12,269 nt of DNA. Origin: JAWLDV01 sp046537975 (GTDB lineage Bacteria; Desulfobacterota; Desulfobulbia; Desulfobulbales; SURF-16). The notes beneath the pieces are model-generated. The model was not told where the DNA came from. It searched no databases and saw only the letters and a list, made by a program, of their open reading frames with translations. Both the position numbers and the translations under genes were made by a program. Each line of letters starts with the position of its first letter. Within the stretch, counting starts at the first letter, position 1. Below, one piece after another: positions 1 to 6,957 of the stretch. The stretch spans positions 1 to 12,269 of the forward strand of contig JBKHJR010000073.1 of assembly GCA_046537975.1 (NCBI GenBank), in the 5' to 3' direction.

Positions 1-245
1 CCTTTATAGACAACGTATCCCAATGGATAAAAAACAATTATGACGAATTGAGTCAGCAAAGCAGAGAAAAACTGAAAAAATCCATAAAAGAACTGAGAAA
101 ACAGATGGACAACCTCGATGATAAATCCAGAAAAAAAAGCGAAGAGCTTTTCCAGGACTTCCTGGAATTGCTTGACGATCTTAAAGAAAAGGAGGAAAAA
201 GAAAAGAAACAGAAGACAACCGATCCTGAACTGGTGCCGGCTTAA
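1..245 (+). CDS. C-terminal end of a charged coiled-coil protein (partial at window edge)
   Basis: The frame is open from the first bases (codons in phase from position 3) to a TAA at 243-245, so this is the last 80 residues of a gene starting outside the window. A TTG at 48 exists but is probably internal, because the same helical composition continues upstream of it. The visible part is almost all charged and polar: Lys/Glu-rich heptad-like helix with Leu/Ile/Phe at repeating spacing, a run of alternating Lys and Glu, then a short non-helical tail ending DPELVPA. There is no cysteine, no membrane segment and no catalytic motif. The DUF3047 gene starts 44 nt downstream on the same strand, so co-transcription is possible. 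I do not recognise the family. A phasin-like or other coiled-coil scaffolding protein is possible but unproven. That it is coding is fairly secure; function is unknown. Confidence 0.65.
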   Translation, partial: FIDNVSQWIKNNYDELSQQSREKLKKSIKELRKQMDNLDDKSRKKSEELFQDFLELLDDLKEKEEKEKKQKTTDPELVPA

Positions 246-289
246 AGACCGGGCAGGCACTTAAGCAGCAAAACACTCAGGAATTAATT

Positions 290-1048
290 ATGGCCAGATT
301 TTCAGCGGTAATTCTGTTCGTGGCGGCAATTATTTACGGCCCACATATGGAGGCCGGGGAGCATCTGATTACAGTGGGTGATTTTTCCAATCTCCAGGAC
401 AGTAAATCCCTGCCCGAGAACTGGGAGCCCCTTCATTTTGAAGACATCGAACGCCACACTGATTACAAACCGGTAAGGACTGAAAACGGTCATGTTATCA
501 GGGCTGAAAGCCAAAACTCTTCTTCCGGGCTTATCCGCAAAGTAAGGATCGACCCCGTAAAATATCCCATTGTGGAGTGGAACTGGAAGATCAGCAACGT
601 CTATGAAAAGGGCGATGCCAGAAAAAAGGCCGGGGACGACTATCCGGCCCGGCTCTATATCACCTTTGCCTATGAACCTGACAAGATGGGCTTTTTCCAG
701 AAACTAAAATTTAAGACCGTAAAAATTATCTACGGTGAATACCCGCCGACCAGCACCCTGAACTATATCTGGGCCAATCAGGTTGAGACAGGCAGCATTC
801 TGGCCAACCCCTATACCGACAAGGTCAAGATGATTGCCGTGGAAAGCGGTTCCAATAAGGCTAACCAGTGGATCAGGGAGAGAAGGAACATCCTGGAGGA
901 CTACAGAGAGATTTACGGGGAAGACCCTCCCGAGATCACCGGAGTTGCCATTATGACTGACTCTGATAACACAGGAGAGGAGGCCACCGCCTGGTACGGG
1001 GATATTATTTTTAAATCCGGGAAAAACAGCTCCCCGGACGAGGAGTAA
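290..1048 (+). CDS. DUF3047 family protein, predicted secreted
   Basis: This 252-residue protein matches my knowledge of the DUF3047 family, uncharacterised proteins common in Gram-negative bacteria. Residues 3-22 form a short hydrophobic N-terminal signal peptide (Arg then SAVILFVAAIIYG), so the mature protein probably lies in the periplasm. Family landmarks are WNWK at 97-100, DDYPARLYITF at 116-126, LNYIWAN at 157-163, and a C-terminal GVAIMTDSDNTGE...AWYGDIIF stretch at 218-241. Together they suggest an all-beta sandwich fold. The last residues are a short polar tail. The ATG at 290 has a modest ribosome binding site (CAGGA, 278-282) 7 nt upstream. It follows the coiled-coil gene closely and may share its transcript. 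The biochemical role is not known for the family, and no enzymatic residues can be assigned from the sequence. Family assignment is confident; function is not. Confidence 0.85.
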   Translation: MARFSAVILFVAAIIYGPHMEAGEHLITVGDFSNLQDSKSLPENWEPLHFEDIERHTDYKPVRTENGHVIRAESQNSSSGLIRKVRIDPVKYPIVEWNWKISNVYEKGDARKKAGDDYPARLYITFAYEPDKMGFFQKLKFKTVKIIYGEYPPTSTLNYIWANQVETGSILANPYTDKVKMIAVESGSNKANQWIRERRNILEDYREIYGEDPPEITGVAIMTDSDNTGEEATAWYGDIIFKSGKNSSPDEE

Positions 1049-1109
1049 TCCACAGTTTCTTGGAATTACAGGTATTAAATTCACCGGATAGCGGAAAAGA
1101 AATATTTAT

Positions 1110-1142
1110 TTTTTTTATCGTCCCAGGAGGAAGATAAAAAAA
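1110..1142. repeat. AT-rich inverted repeat downstream of the DUF3047 gene
   Basis: TTTTTTTATC (1110-1119) is perfectly complementary to GATAAAAAAA (1133-1142). Inside it TCC (1121-1123) can pair with GGA (1129-1131) around a 5-nt loop. It lies 60 nt after the DUF3047 stop codon. The long T and A arms could act as a weak bidirectional transcription end or an AT-rich protein-binding site. It lacks the GC-rich stem of a typical intrinsic terminator, so it is recorded as a repeat only. Confidence 0.4.
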
Positions 1143-1215
1143 TTTGAACAGGTTACATTGGCATCTACAGGAGTCTCCGGTCCCCCAAAATTATTATAAT
1201 TTTCCACCCCTCCCC

Positions 1216-1244
1216 TTCCCATATCAATTAAAATATTTTATATT
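1216..1244 (+). promoter_or_regulatory. Candidate sigma-70 promoter for the hybrid histidine kinase
   Basis: TTCCCA (1216-1221) and TATATT (1239-1244) are separated by 17 nt. They match the -35 and -10 consensus at 4 of 6 and 5 of 6 positions. Transcription would start near 1251, leaving about a 78-nt leader before the ATG at 1329. This is the best pair in the 280-nt gap 1049-1328. A perfect TATAAT at 1195-1200 sits inside a small inverted repeat (AAAATTA/TAATTTT, 1187-1203) but has no -35 partner at usable spacing. The rest of the gap is pyrimidine- and AT-rich with no open frame I would call. Confidence 0.35.
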
Positions 1245-1328
1245 CACAAGATCCAGTTTTTCTGCCGATTAATATAGTACCTTCTCTACCTTCTCAAACT
1301 AACATTACATCCAGCGGCAGCCGATTTT

Positions 1329-4058
1329 ATGAAACTTCAAAAATTAATATTTATATCCCTTTTAGCAGTGGGTCTTCTCCCCCTGCTTCTTTTTATATCT
1401 CTCAACTTCCCCAAGATCATGATGAAACTGCAGCAGTCAGGTGAAGAAAGGCAGATGTTGGCCCTGCAGCAGGATTTTCATGACCTGAACAACCTGATGC
1501 AAAGACGCCAGGAAAGCCTGCAGAACCTGAGCCATGTTCCCGGTGTTCTTGATCTGGTCACCCCTACACAGAACAAGGTTTCTACTTCTCTGATCAGGCA
1601 ACGTCTATCCGAACTTTTTATAAGATGGTATGAATCCAAGGATGACATCATCCAGATCTCGATAATTGATTCCAAAGGCAAAGAACGTTTCCGTCTCAGC
1701 CGCAATTCCGAGGGGCATCTTCAGCTCGATTCTGAAAACAGCCCAGCTGCGGAGGAACACAAAGATGTTTACCAGGAAAGAGTACATCATAATGACCCTT
1801 CAACCACCTTTTCCGCCGGACTCCACTTCCACAAATCAGCCGGAAAAAACCGGAAAATCCCCCACTCCCATCAGGCCGTCACCATCGGCCACTCCCCTGG
1901 ATCCTCTATGGGTGTGGGCGTCATGCACATAGATCTCCAGAACATTCTGGGGAAATATCCAGACTACTTCCTGATGCGGGGAGACGGGGCTTATATCAGG
2001 AGTCCGGGAACAGAGGGGGTCAACGACAATCCAGAGCCAGGTGAAGCTCTAAAAGACTTCCATGGGCTGGAGCCACTGCTTGATTCCCCCAGGCCGACTA
2101 CTCTAAGCCATAAGGAGCTTGGCAATACCGCTCTTCTACCCCTGATAGTGAATAATCATGGGGAAAGCAGTCTCTGGGTGGGCCATAAGGTAAACAGGGA
2201 AGATATTAGAGAATGGCTTTCATCTTTCCTCTCCATCTTTGTTGTCATCCTGCTGGCGATGATCCTAATAATCGTGGCAACAGCCAATAGGGTCTCGGCT
2301 AAAATAGACAGCTTTGTTGGTGAATTAACCACAGGTCTTACCGGACTACTGGAATCATACAGACCGGTGAAATTCTCCTGGAAATGGCCGAATGAAATAA
2401 AGGTCCTGGGTGAAGACCTTACCAGACTGGCTGACAAATACCTGTCCAGTAACCGGGCCAGGGAAGAGGCGGAAAGAGAACTGAAGGAAGTCAGCCGGCA
2501 ACAGAAAATGATCCTCAGTTCAGCCGCCGAGGGAATCCTGGGTATAGACAACGACGGCCGTATCATTTTCGCCAATCAATCGGCCGAGGCGATGTTCGGT
2601 TACAACAAGGGGGAGCTTCTCAACAGGAACGCCCATAACACCCTTCATTACCAGAAACCGGACGGCTCCAGATTTTCCCGGGAAAGCTGCCCCTTCTGTA
2701 AGGCCTTAAGCCGACAAGATCCCACCCTGTCCACTGAAGATATCTTCTGGCTCAACAACGGAACAAGTATTGATGTTGAATATAATGCCAGGCCAATGCT
2801 AGATGAACTGGGAAACCCTCAGGGAGCGGTAATGTGCATCCAGGACATCAGCCTTCGGAAGAAGCAGGAGAAGGAGATGGAGAAACTCCAGGAAAAACTC
2901 CTGCACTCTCAAAAAATGGAAGCAATAGGCACCCTGGCCGGGGGAGTGGCCCATGACTTCAACAATCTCCTTACAGTAATTACTGCCAACAGCGAAGTTC
3001 TGGCCCTTAACCTGGACAAACAGAGTGAGCTCTTCGAAAATGCCCGGGAGATAACAGCCGCAGCAAAAAGGGCGACAGATCTTACCAGGCAACTCCTGAG
3101 TTTCAGCCGCAAGGAAGAGATAAAGCCCCTGTCTGTTGACCTGAACGAGCTTATCAAGGGTATAGAAAAGATGGCCAAAAGGCTTATTGGTGAAAATATA
3201 GAGATTGAATTCCAAGACAATCAGCAGCCCAAACCTATCCAGGCAGATCCGGGCCAAATGGAACAGGTACTCATGAACCTGATTGTTAATGCCAGAGATG
3301 CCATGCCGGAAGGAGGCACAATTACTCTGACCACCGACATGGTCAACATAGATGATTCCAGCCTCACCGTCATGCCGGAATCCCGGGCAGGCACCTTTGT
3401 ACTGTTAGCTGTTTCTGACAGTGGTTCCGGCATGAACAGAGAAGAAAAGGCCAAAATTTTCGACCCATTCTTCAGCACCAAGGGGGCAGGCAAAGGCACC
3501 GGCCTGGGTCTCTCTGTAGTTTACGGTATCGTCCAGCAACACGGGGGCTGGATCAATGTATACAGTGAACCGGGTAAGGGAACGACCTTTAAAATTTACC
3601 TCCCTGTCTCAGAGTCGGGAGATAAGACCAGTGCACCCGACAGCAGTGAAGAAAAGGGGGCGCTTCCTTACGGCAGCAATGAAAAGATCCTTCTGGTAGA
3701 GGATGATGATCAGGTCCGTTATATCGCTTCCGCCCTGCTCACCCGGGACGGTTATCAAGTAAGGGAAGCAGCGGGCATAAGGGAGGGGCTGGAGATTTTC
3801 AAGAAAGAAGCCGCGGACATCAGACTCCTTATAAGTGATGTAGTGCTGCCTGATGGCTACGGTCTGGACCTGGCGGATCAGATCCTGGCCCGGTCGCCCG
3901 GACTTCCGGTAATCATCTGTAGCGGCTATGCTGATGATAGATCCCGTTGGCCCCTTATCAAAGATAAAGGGCTTCCGTTTATCCAGAAGCCCTTCACCAG
4001 GATGGAACTACTCGACACCGTCAAATCAGCCATGACTGAGAAGGCGGAAAACAACTGA
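1329..4058 (+). CDS. Membrane-bound hybrid sensor histidine kinase with PAS and receiver domains
   Basis: A 909-residue hybrid kinase. TM1 (about 5-26) and TM2 (about 297-318) flank a 270-residue extracytoplasmic sensor region with a Cache-like feel (for example ISIIDSKGKERFRL at 110-123). After a linker come a PAS domain (about 390-510) with a CPFC pair at 454-457, a coiled-coil connector, and HisKA with H542 in AHDFNN. The HATPase domain (about 640-762) has N654 in NARDAMP, DSGSGM at 697-702 and GKGTGLGLS at 721-729. The C-terminal receiver (about 785-900) has acidic D792/D793, phosphoacceptor D837, S865 and K887, so every key residue for a His-to-Asp relay is present. There is no output domain, so the phosphate presumably passes to a partner encoded elsewhere. 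No clear ribosome binding site precedes the ATG, but TM1 begins directly after it. It converges on purC with a 36-nt gap. The sensed ligand cannot be told. Confidence 0.93.
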   Translation: MKLQKLIFISLLAVGLLPLLLFISLNFPKIMMKLQQSGEERQMLALQQDFHDLNNLMQRRQESLQNLSHVPGVLDLVTPTQNKVSTSLIRQRLSELFIRWYESKDDIIQISIIDSKGKERFRLSRNSEGHLQLDSENSPAAEEHKDVYQERVHHNDPSTTFSAGLHFHKSAGKNRKIPHSHQAVTIGHSPGSSMGVGVMHIDLQNILGKYPDYFLMRGDGAYIRSPGTEGVNDNPEPGEALKDFHGLEPLLDSPRPTTLSHKELGNTALLPLIVNNHGESSLWVGHKVNREDIREWLSSFLSIFVVILLAMILIIVATANRVSAKIDSFVGELTTGLTGLLESYRPVKFSWKWPNEIKVLGEDLTRLADKYLSSNRAREEAERELKEVSRQQKMILSSAAEGILGIDNDGRIIFANQSAEAMFGYNKGELLNRNAHNTLHYQKPDGSRFSRESCPFCKALSRQDPTLSTEDIFWLNNGTSIDVEYNARPMLDELGNPQGAVMCIQDISLRKKQEKEMEKLQEKLLHSQKMEAIGTLAGGVAHDFNNLLTVITANSEVLALNLDKQSELFENAREITAAAKRATDLTRQLLSFSRKEEIKPLSVDLNELIKGIEKMAKRLIGENIEIEFQDNQQPKPIQADPGQMEQVLMNLIVNARDAMPEGGTITLTTDMVNIDDSSLTVMPESRAGTFVLLAVSDSGSGMNREEKAKIFDPFFSTKGAGKGTGLGLSVVYGIVQQHGGWINVYSEPGKGTTFKIYLPVSESGDKTSAPDSSEEKGALPYGSNEKILLVEDDDQVRYIASALLTRDGYQVREAAGIREGLEIFKKEAADIRLLISDVVLPDGYGLDLADQILARSPGLPVIICSGYADDRSRWPLIKDKGLPFIQKPFTRMELLDTVKSAMTEKAENN

Positions 4059-4094
4059 TCAGGATTTTTCAGAAAAATTAGCCCTAAATCAGGT

Positions 4095-4970
4095 TCAAAT
4101 CAGGCGCTCCAGGGCTTCCAGATACCTTTTGCTGGTCTTCTCAATTATCTCCGCAGGTAAGGGCGGCGGGGGTGGGGTCTTGTCCCAGTCCAGAGTAGAA
4201 AGATAGTCCCGGAGGAACTGCTTGTCAAAACTGGCCTGGCCGCGTCCCACCTGATAGTCATCCGCGGGCCAGAAACGGGAGGAGTCCGGGGTCAGGACTT
4301 CGTCGATCAGGATGAGTTCTCCTTTATACCAGCCCAATTCGAACTTGGTATCAGCAATGATAATGCCTCTGCCACGGGCATAGGAAGAGGCCTTTTTATA
4401 AAGCTCAAGGCAAATCCGGGAGATCCTGCGGGTCTCTTCCTCCCCCACCATCTCGGCCATCTTGTCGAGTGAGATGTTTTCATCATGGAGGCCTGCTTCC
4501 GCCTTGGTCGAGGGTGTAAAAATGGGCTCTGGTAACTCCTGGGATTCCTGCAGTCCTGACGGCAATTCAAAACCGCAGACATTGTTATCTTTCTTATAGG
4601 ACTTCCAGAATGATCCGGAGATATAGCCCCGCACTATGCACTCCACCGGCAGGGGGTCGGCCTTTCTGACCAGCATGCTCCTGTTTTTCAACTCCTCCAG
4701 GTAAGGTTTGCAAACTGATGGATACTGATCGGGATCAGTGCTGACCAGATGATTGCCTATTATGTCTTTTAGATAGTCAAACCAGAAAGTGGAAAGTTTG
4801 GTCAGGACTTCCCCCTTATGGGGAACAGGGTCGTCCATAACCACATCAAAGGCGGAGATCCGGTCGGTGGCAACCATGAGGAGCTTATCCTCTACTTCAT
4901 AAAGATCGCGGACCTTCCCCCGGTTCAAGAGCTTTAAGTTTTCAAAATCAGTCTTTAATAATGTTGTCAT
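4095..4970 (-). CDS. purC: Phosphoribosylaminoimidazole-succinocarboxamide synthase (SAICAR synthetase)
   Basis: This enzyme joins aspartate to CAIR using ATP in cytoplasmic de novo purine synthesis. The 291-residue length fits the longer, yeast-like form rather than the roughly 240-residue E. coli form. Visible signatures are RGKVRDLY at 17-24 (nucleotide-binding start), ATDRISAFDVVM at 34-45, LPVECIVRGYISGS at 107-120 (first family signature), and IADTKFELG at 205-213 running into LIDEVLTPDSSRFWP (second signature). Near the C-terminus there is a DWDK segment followed by five consecutive prolines at 266-270, a form of the PPxPxLP stretch typical of this subfamily. The start is well supported: GAGG at 4978-4981 lies 7 nt before the ATG. 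It is the last gene of a leftward block behind mutL (73-nt gap), which also holds a possible private promoter. No other purine gene is adjacent. Confidence 0.97.
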   Translation of the reverse strand: MTTLLKTDFENLKLLNRGKVRDLYEVEDKLLMVATDRISAFDVVMDDPVPHKGEVLTKLSTFWFDYLKDIIGNHLVSTDPDQYPSVCKPYLEELKNRSMLVRKADPLPVECIVRGYISGSFWKSYKKDNNVCGFELPSGLQESQELPEPIFTPSTKAEAGLHDENISLDKMAEMVGEEETRRISRICLELYKKASSYARGRGIIIADTKFELGWYKGELILIDEVLTPDSSRFWPADDYQVGRGQASFDKQFLRDYLSTLDWDKTPPPPPLPAEIIEKTSKRYLEALERLI

Positions 4971-4996
4971 TGTCTTACCTCATTGATATCAGTTTT

Positions 4997-5002
4997 ATTA
5001 TA
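4997..5002 (-). promoter_or_regulatory. Candidate -10 element ahead of purC
   Basis: On the minus strand a perfect TATAAT lies 26 nt before the purC start codon, inside the 73-nt mutL-purC gap. The best upstream match, TTGGAA (5024-5029 on the plus strand), is 21 nt away, too far for a standard -35, so only the -10 is offered. It could give purC some expression independent of mutL. Confidence 0.3.
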
Positions 5003-5043
5003 CTTTCCATATCACCTTCTAATTTCCAACTTCCTGCTGCCCT

Positions 5044-6888
5044 TTATGTCCTGTAAAACCACTTTCTTACCTCTTCCTCACTGAACTGCTTCAAGACAGG
5101 CCTGCCATGGGGACAGTGCGAAAAGATATCTGCCTCCTGCATCCTTTTAAGCAGTTCCCCCCCTTCCATCTCCTGCAGGGGGTGGTTGGCCTTGACCGCA
5201 GCCTTGCAGGCCATACCGGCCAGGACATCTTCCAGACGGGTAGCTCCTTTCCCGCTGGTTTTCATTTGTTCCAGATAGGGAGAAAAGAGACCTTCCACCG
5301 CTTCCAAGGGGCCGAGATGACAGAGCAGAACAGGAACAGCTTTTATGGCATAGGATTTTCCACCGAAGGGCTGGATTTCAAAGCCCAGCCGTTCTATCTC
5401 TTCCCTGTGTTCATCAAGAACCCTTTCCCGCTCATGGTCACACTCCATGACTTCCGGGAAGAGAAGGGACTGGGAAGTCAGTTTAGCTTTACTGTACTGT
5501 TTTTTCAGGCTTTCATAAAGCAGACGTTCATGGGCGGCGTGCTGATCAATAACCACCAGACCCTGCCTGCTTTCACAGAGGAGATAAGAGCCCCGGAACT
5601 GGCCTATATAGGTCAACCGGTTTAAAAAGCCTTCTTCTGTCTCCGGACTGCGGTTTTCTCCAGCTCCGACTTCCGGAGAAGATAGTGTCCGGGTACCGGA
5701 CCCGGGTGAAGACAGGCTGAGGTATTTGGCCTCATGCTCCTCGGCGGCCTGGAGTAAAGATCCCTCTTCATTCATAGCGCCACTGAGCTCCGCCTCTCTT
5801 TTTCCCTCTTCACCCTTTCTGTTTTCAGCTTTCCTCCGTCCTGTTTCCATTTCTGCCGCAGCAGAACTGAAGACGGAATGCTTTATCTTTTTCTGGTAAT
5901 CCTCCAGAGCGGAGCTGACCCCCTGGACTATAATCTGATGGACTATATGAGGTCTGGTAAACCTGACCTCGTGCTTGGCCGGATGCACATTGACATCCAC
6001 CTGCTCCGGGGCAAGATTGACAAAGAGGACACCGTTCGGCCGTCTGCCTTTCATAAGGAAACCCTGCATGCCCTCAGCCACCGCATGGCTTATCATCCTG
6101 TCCTGAACCGGCCTGTTGTTTACAAAAAGCCGGAGACGCCCTCCACCGGACCGGGACTGTTCCGGAGAAAGGAGTAAACCGGCCAATCCGATATCCCCAC
6201 CCTGACCGGGTGAAGTTATCCGGATGAGATCCATTTCATCCCTTATTCCAGTAACATGCCTTAAACGATGCTCCAGGGTTTCAGCTTCGGAAAAAGCATG
6301 GATTCTCCGGCCGTTCAATTCATAGGTCAAGGCCAGATCGATCCTGCTGAGAGCGGTATTGATCACCGTCTCTTCTATATGGTTGGTTTCTGTCCTCTGT
6401 GTCTTAAGAAATTTGCGGCGGGCCGGGACATTGCCGAAGAGATCCCTGACCTCCACTACAGTGCCACGAGCAGCCCCGCTTTCGTGAACCTTGCGCAATT
6501 CACCGTAACGGATATCAGCTTGAGTTCCCAGAGAAGCCCCGTCGGTCATAGAGGTAATACTGACCCTGGCAACCGAGGCGATAGTGGGAATTGCCTCCCC
6601 CCTGAAGCCCAGGGTGTTGATAGAGGAAAGCTGCTCTCTTCTGGTCAGTTTGCTGGTGGCATGGCGCTCCAGTGAAAGGAGGACATCATCCTCATCCATG
6701 CCCCAGCCGTTGTCAATGACCCTGATCAACCGGGTACCGGAGCCTTCCGCCTGGATATCTATTCTGGAGGCACCGGCATCAATACTGTTTTCCACCAGCT
6801 CCTTGACCACGGAAGCGGGTCGTTCGATTACTTCACCGGCGGCGATCTGATTGGCCAGTTCCTCGGGAAGGATTTCTATTCTGGACAT
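5044..6888 (-). CDS. mutL: DNA mismatch repair protein MutL, predicted endonuclease type
   Basis: A 614-residue MutL homologue that would couple MutS mismatch recognition to strand removal. The N-terminal GHKL ATPase shows LANQIAAGEVIERPASVVKE with catalytic-position E30, ENS with N34, DNGWGM at 59-64, GFRGEA at 94-99, and FVNNRPV and VDVNVHPAK at about 255-261 and 297-305. Residues 340-420 are a variable, charged linker. The C-terminal domain carries the metal-dependent nicking motif DQHA-x2-E-x4-E (D448-E459), ACKAAVKA at 560-567, CPHGRP at 592-597 and a terminal WFYR. These are features known in MutL proteins of bacteria without MutH, so I infer intrinsic nicking activity and methylation-independent repair. 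The ATG has AAGGA (6899-6903) about 10 nt upstream. It sits between the M23 peptidase and purC on one strand; mutS is not in the window. Confidence 0.97.
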   Translation of the reverse strand: MSRIEILPEELANQIAAGEVIERPASVVKELVENSIDAGASRIDIQAEGSGTRLIRVIDNGWGMDEDDVLLSLERHATSKLTRREQLSSINTLGFRGEAIPTIASVARVSITSMTDGASLGTQADIRYGELRKVHESGAARGTVVEVRDLFGNVPARRKFLKTQRTETNHIEETVINTALSRIDLALTYELNGRRIHAFSEAETLEHRLRHVTGIRDEMDLIRITSPGQGGDIGLAGLLLSPEQSRSGGGRLRLFVNNRPVQDRMISHAVAEGMQGFLMKGRRPNGVLFVNLAPEQVDVNVHPAKHEVRFTRPHIVHQIIVQGVSSALEDYQKKIKHSVFSSAAAEMETGRRKAENRKGEEGKREAELSGAMNEEGSLLQAAEEHEAKYLSLSSPGSGTRTLSSPEVGAGENRSPETEEGFLNRLTYIGQFRGSYLLCESRQGLVVIDQHAAHERLLYESLKKQYSKAKLTSQSLLFPEVMECDHERERVLDEHREEIERLGFEIQPFGGKSYAIKAVPVLLCHLGPLEAVEGLFSPYLEQMKTSGKGATRLEDVLAGMACKAAVKANHPLQEMEGGELLKRMQEADIFSHCPHGRPVLKQFSEEEVRKWFYRT

Positions 6889-6912
6889 AAAAGTGCAATC
6901 CTTAGTTCAGTA

Positions 6913-6947
6913 TTCAGGATGCCCCCAAACCCCGAAAGCCCCCTGAA
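6913..6947 (-). repeat. G-rich hairpin in the M23-mutL intergenic gap
   Basis: Read on the transcribed (minus) strand, TTCAGG pairs with CCTGAA (plus-strand arms 6942-6947 and 6913-6918). Most of the enclosed segment is three guanine runs of 5, 4 and 5 (plus-strand C runs at 6939-6943, 6930-6933 and 6922-6926). A second pairing, GTTCAG with CTGAAC (6905-6910 with 6943-6948), competes with the first. It is not followed by a T run, so it is not an intrinsic terminator. It could form a hairpin or a G-quadruplex-like fold in the mRNA 25 nt before the mutL start. Confidence 0.4.
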
Positions 6948-6957
6948 CCATAACACT

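Noticed and set aside
704..1084. Long antisense open frames overlapping the DUF3047 gene, and similar ones opposite the hybrid kinase, mutL and the M23 gene.
   Set aside because: They lie opposite genes with clear family motifs, show no recognisable domain and have no independent ribosome binding site, so they are read as frame shadows.
4080..4116. AGCCCT/AGGGCT and ATTTTT/AAAAAT inverted repeats between the hybrid kinase and purC as a bidirectional terminator.
   Set aside because: The first has a 25-nt loop and no T run and extends into purC; the second is only AT. Neither is a convincing terminator.
4161..4177. G-rich run on the plus strand near the 3' end of purC.
   Set aside because: It is explained by the proline codons of the conserved C-terminal polyproline stretch read on the other strand.
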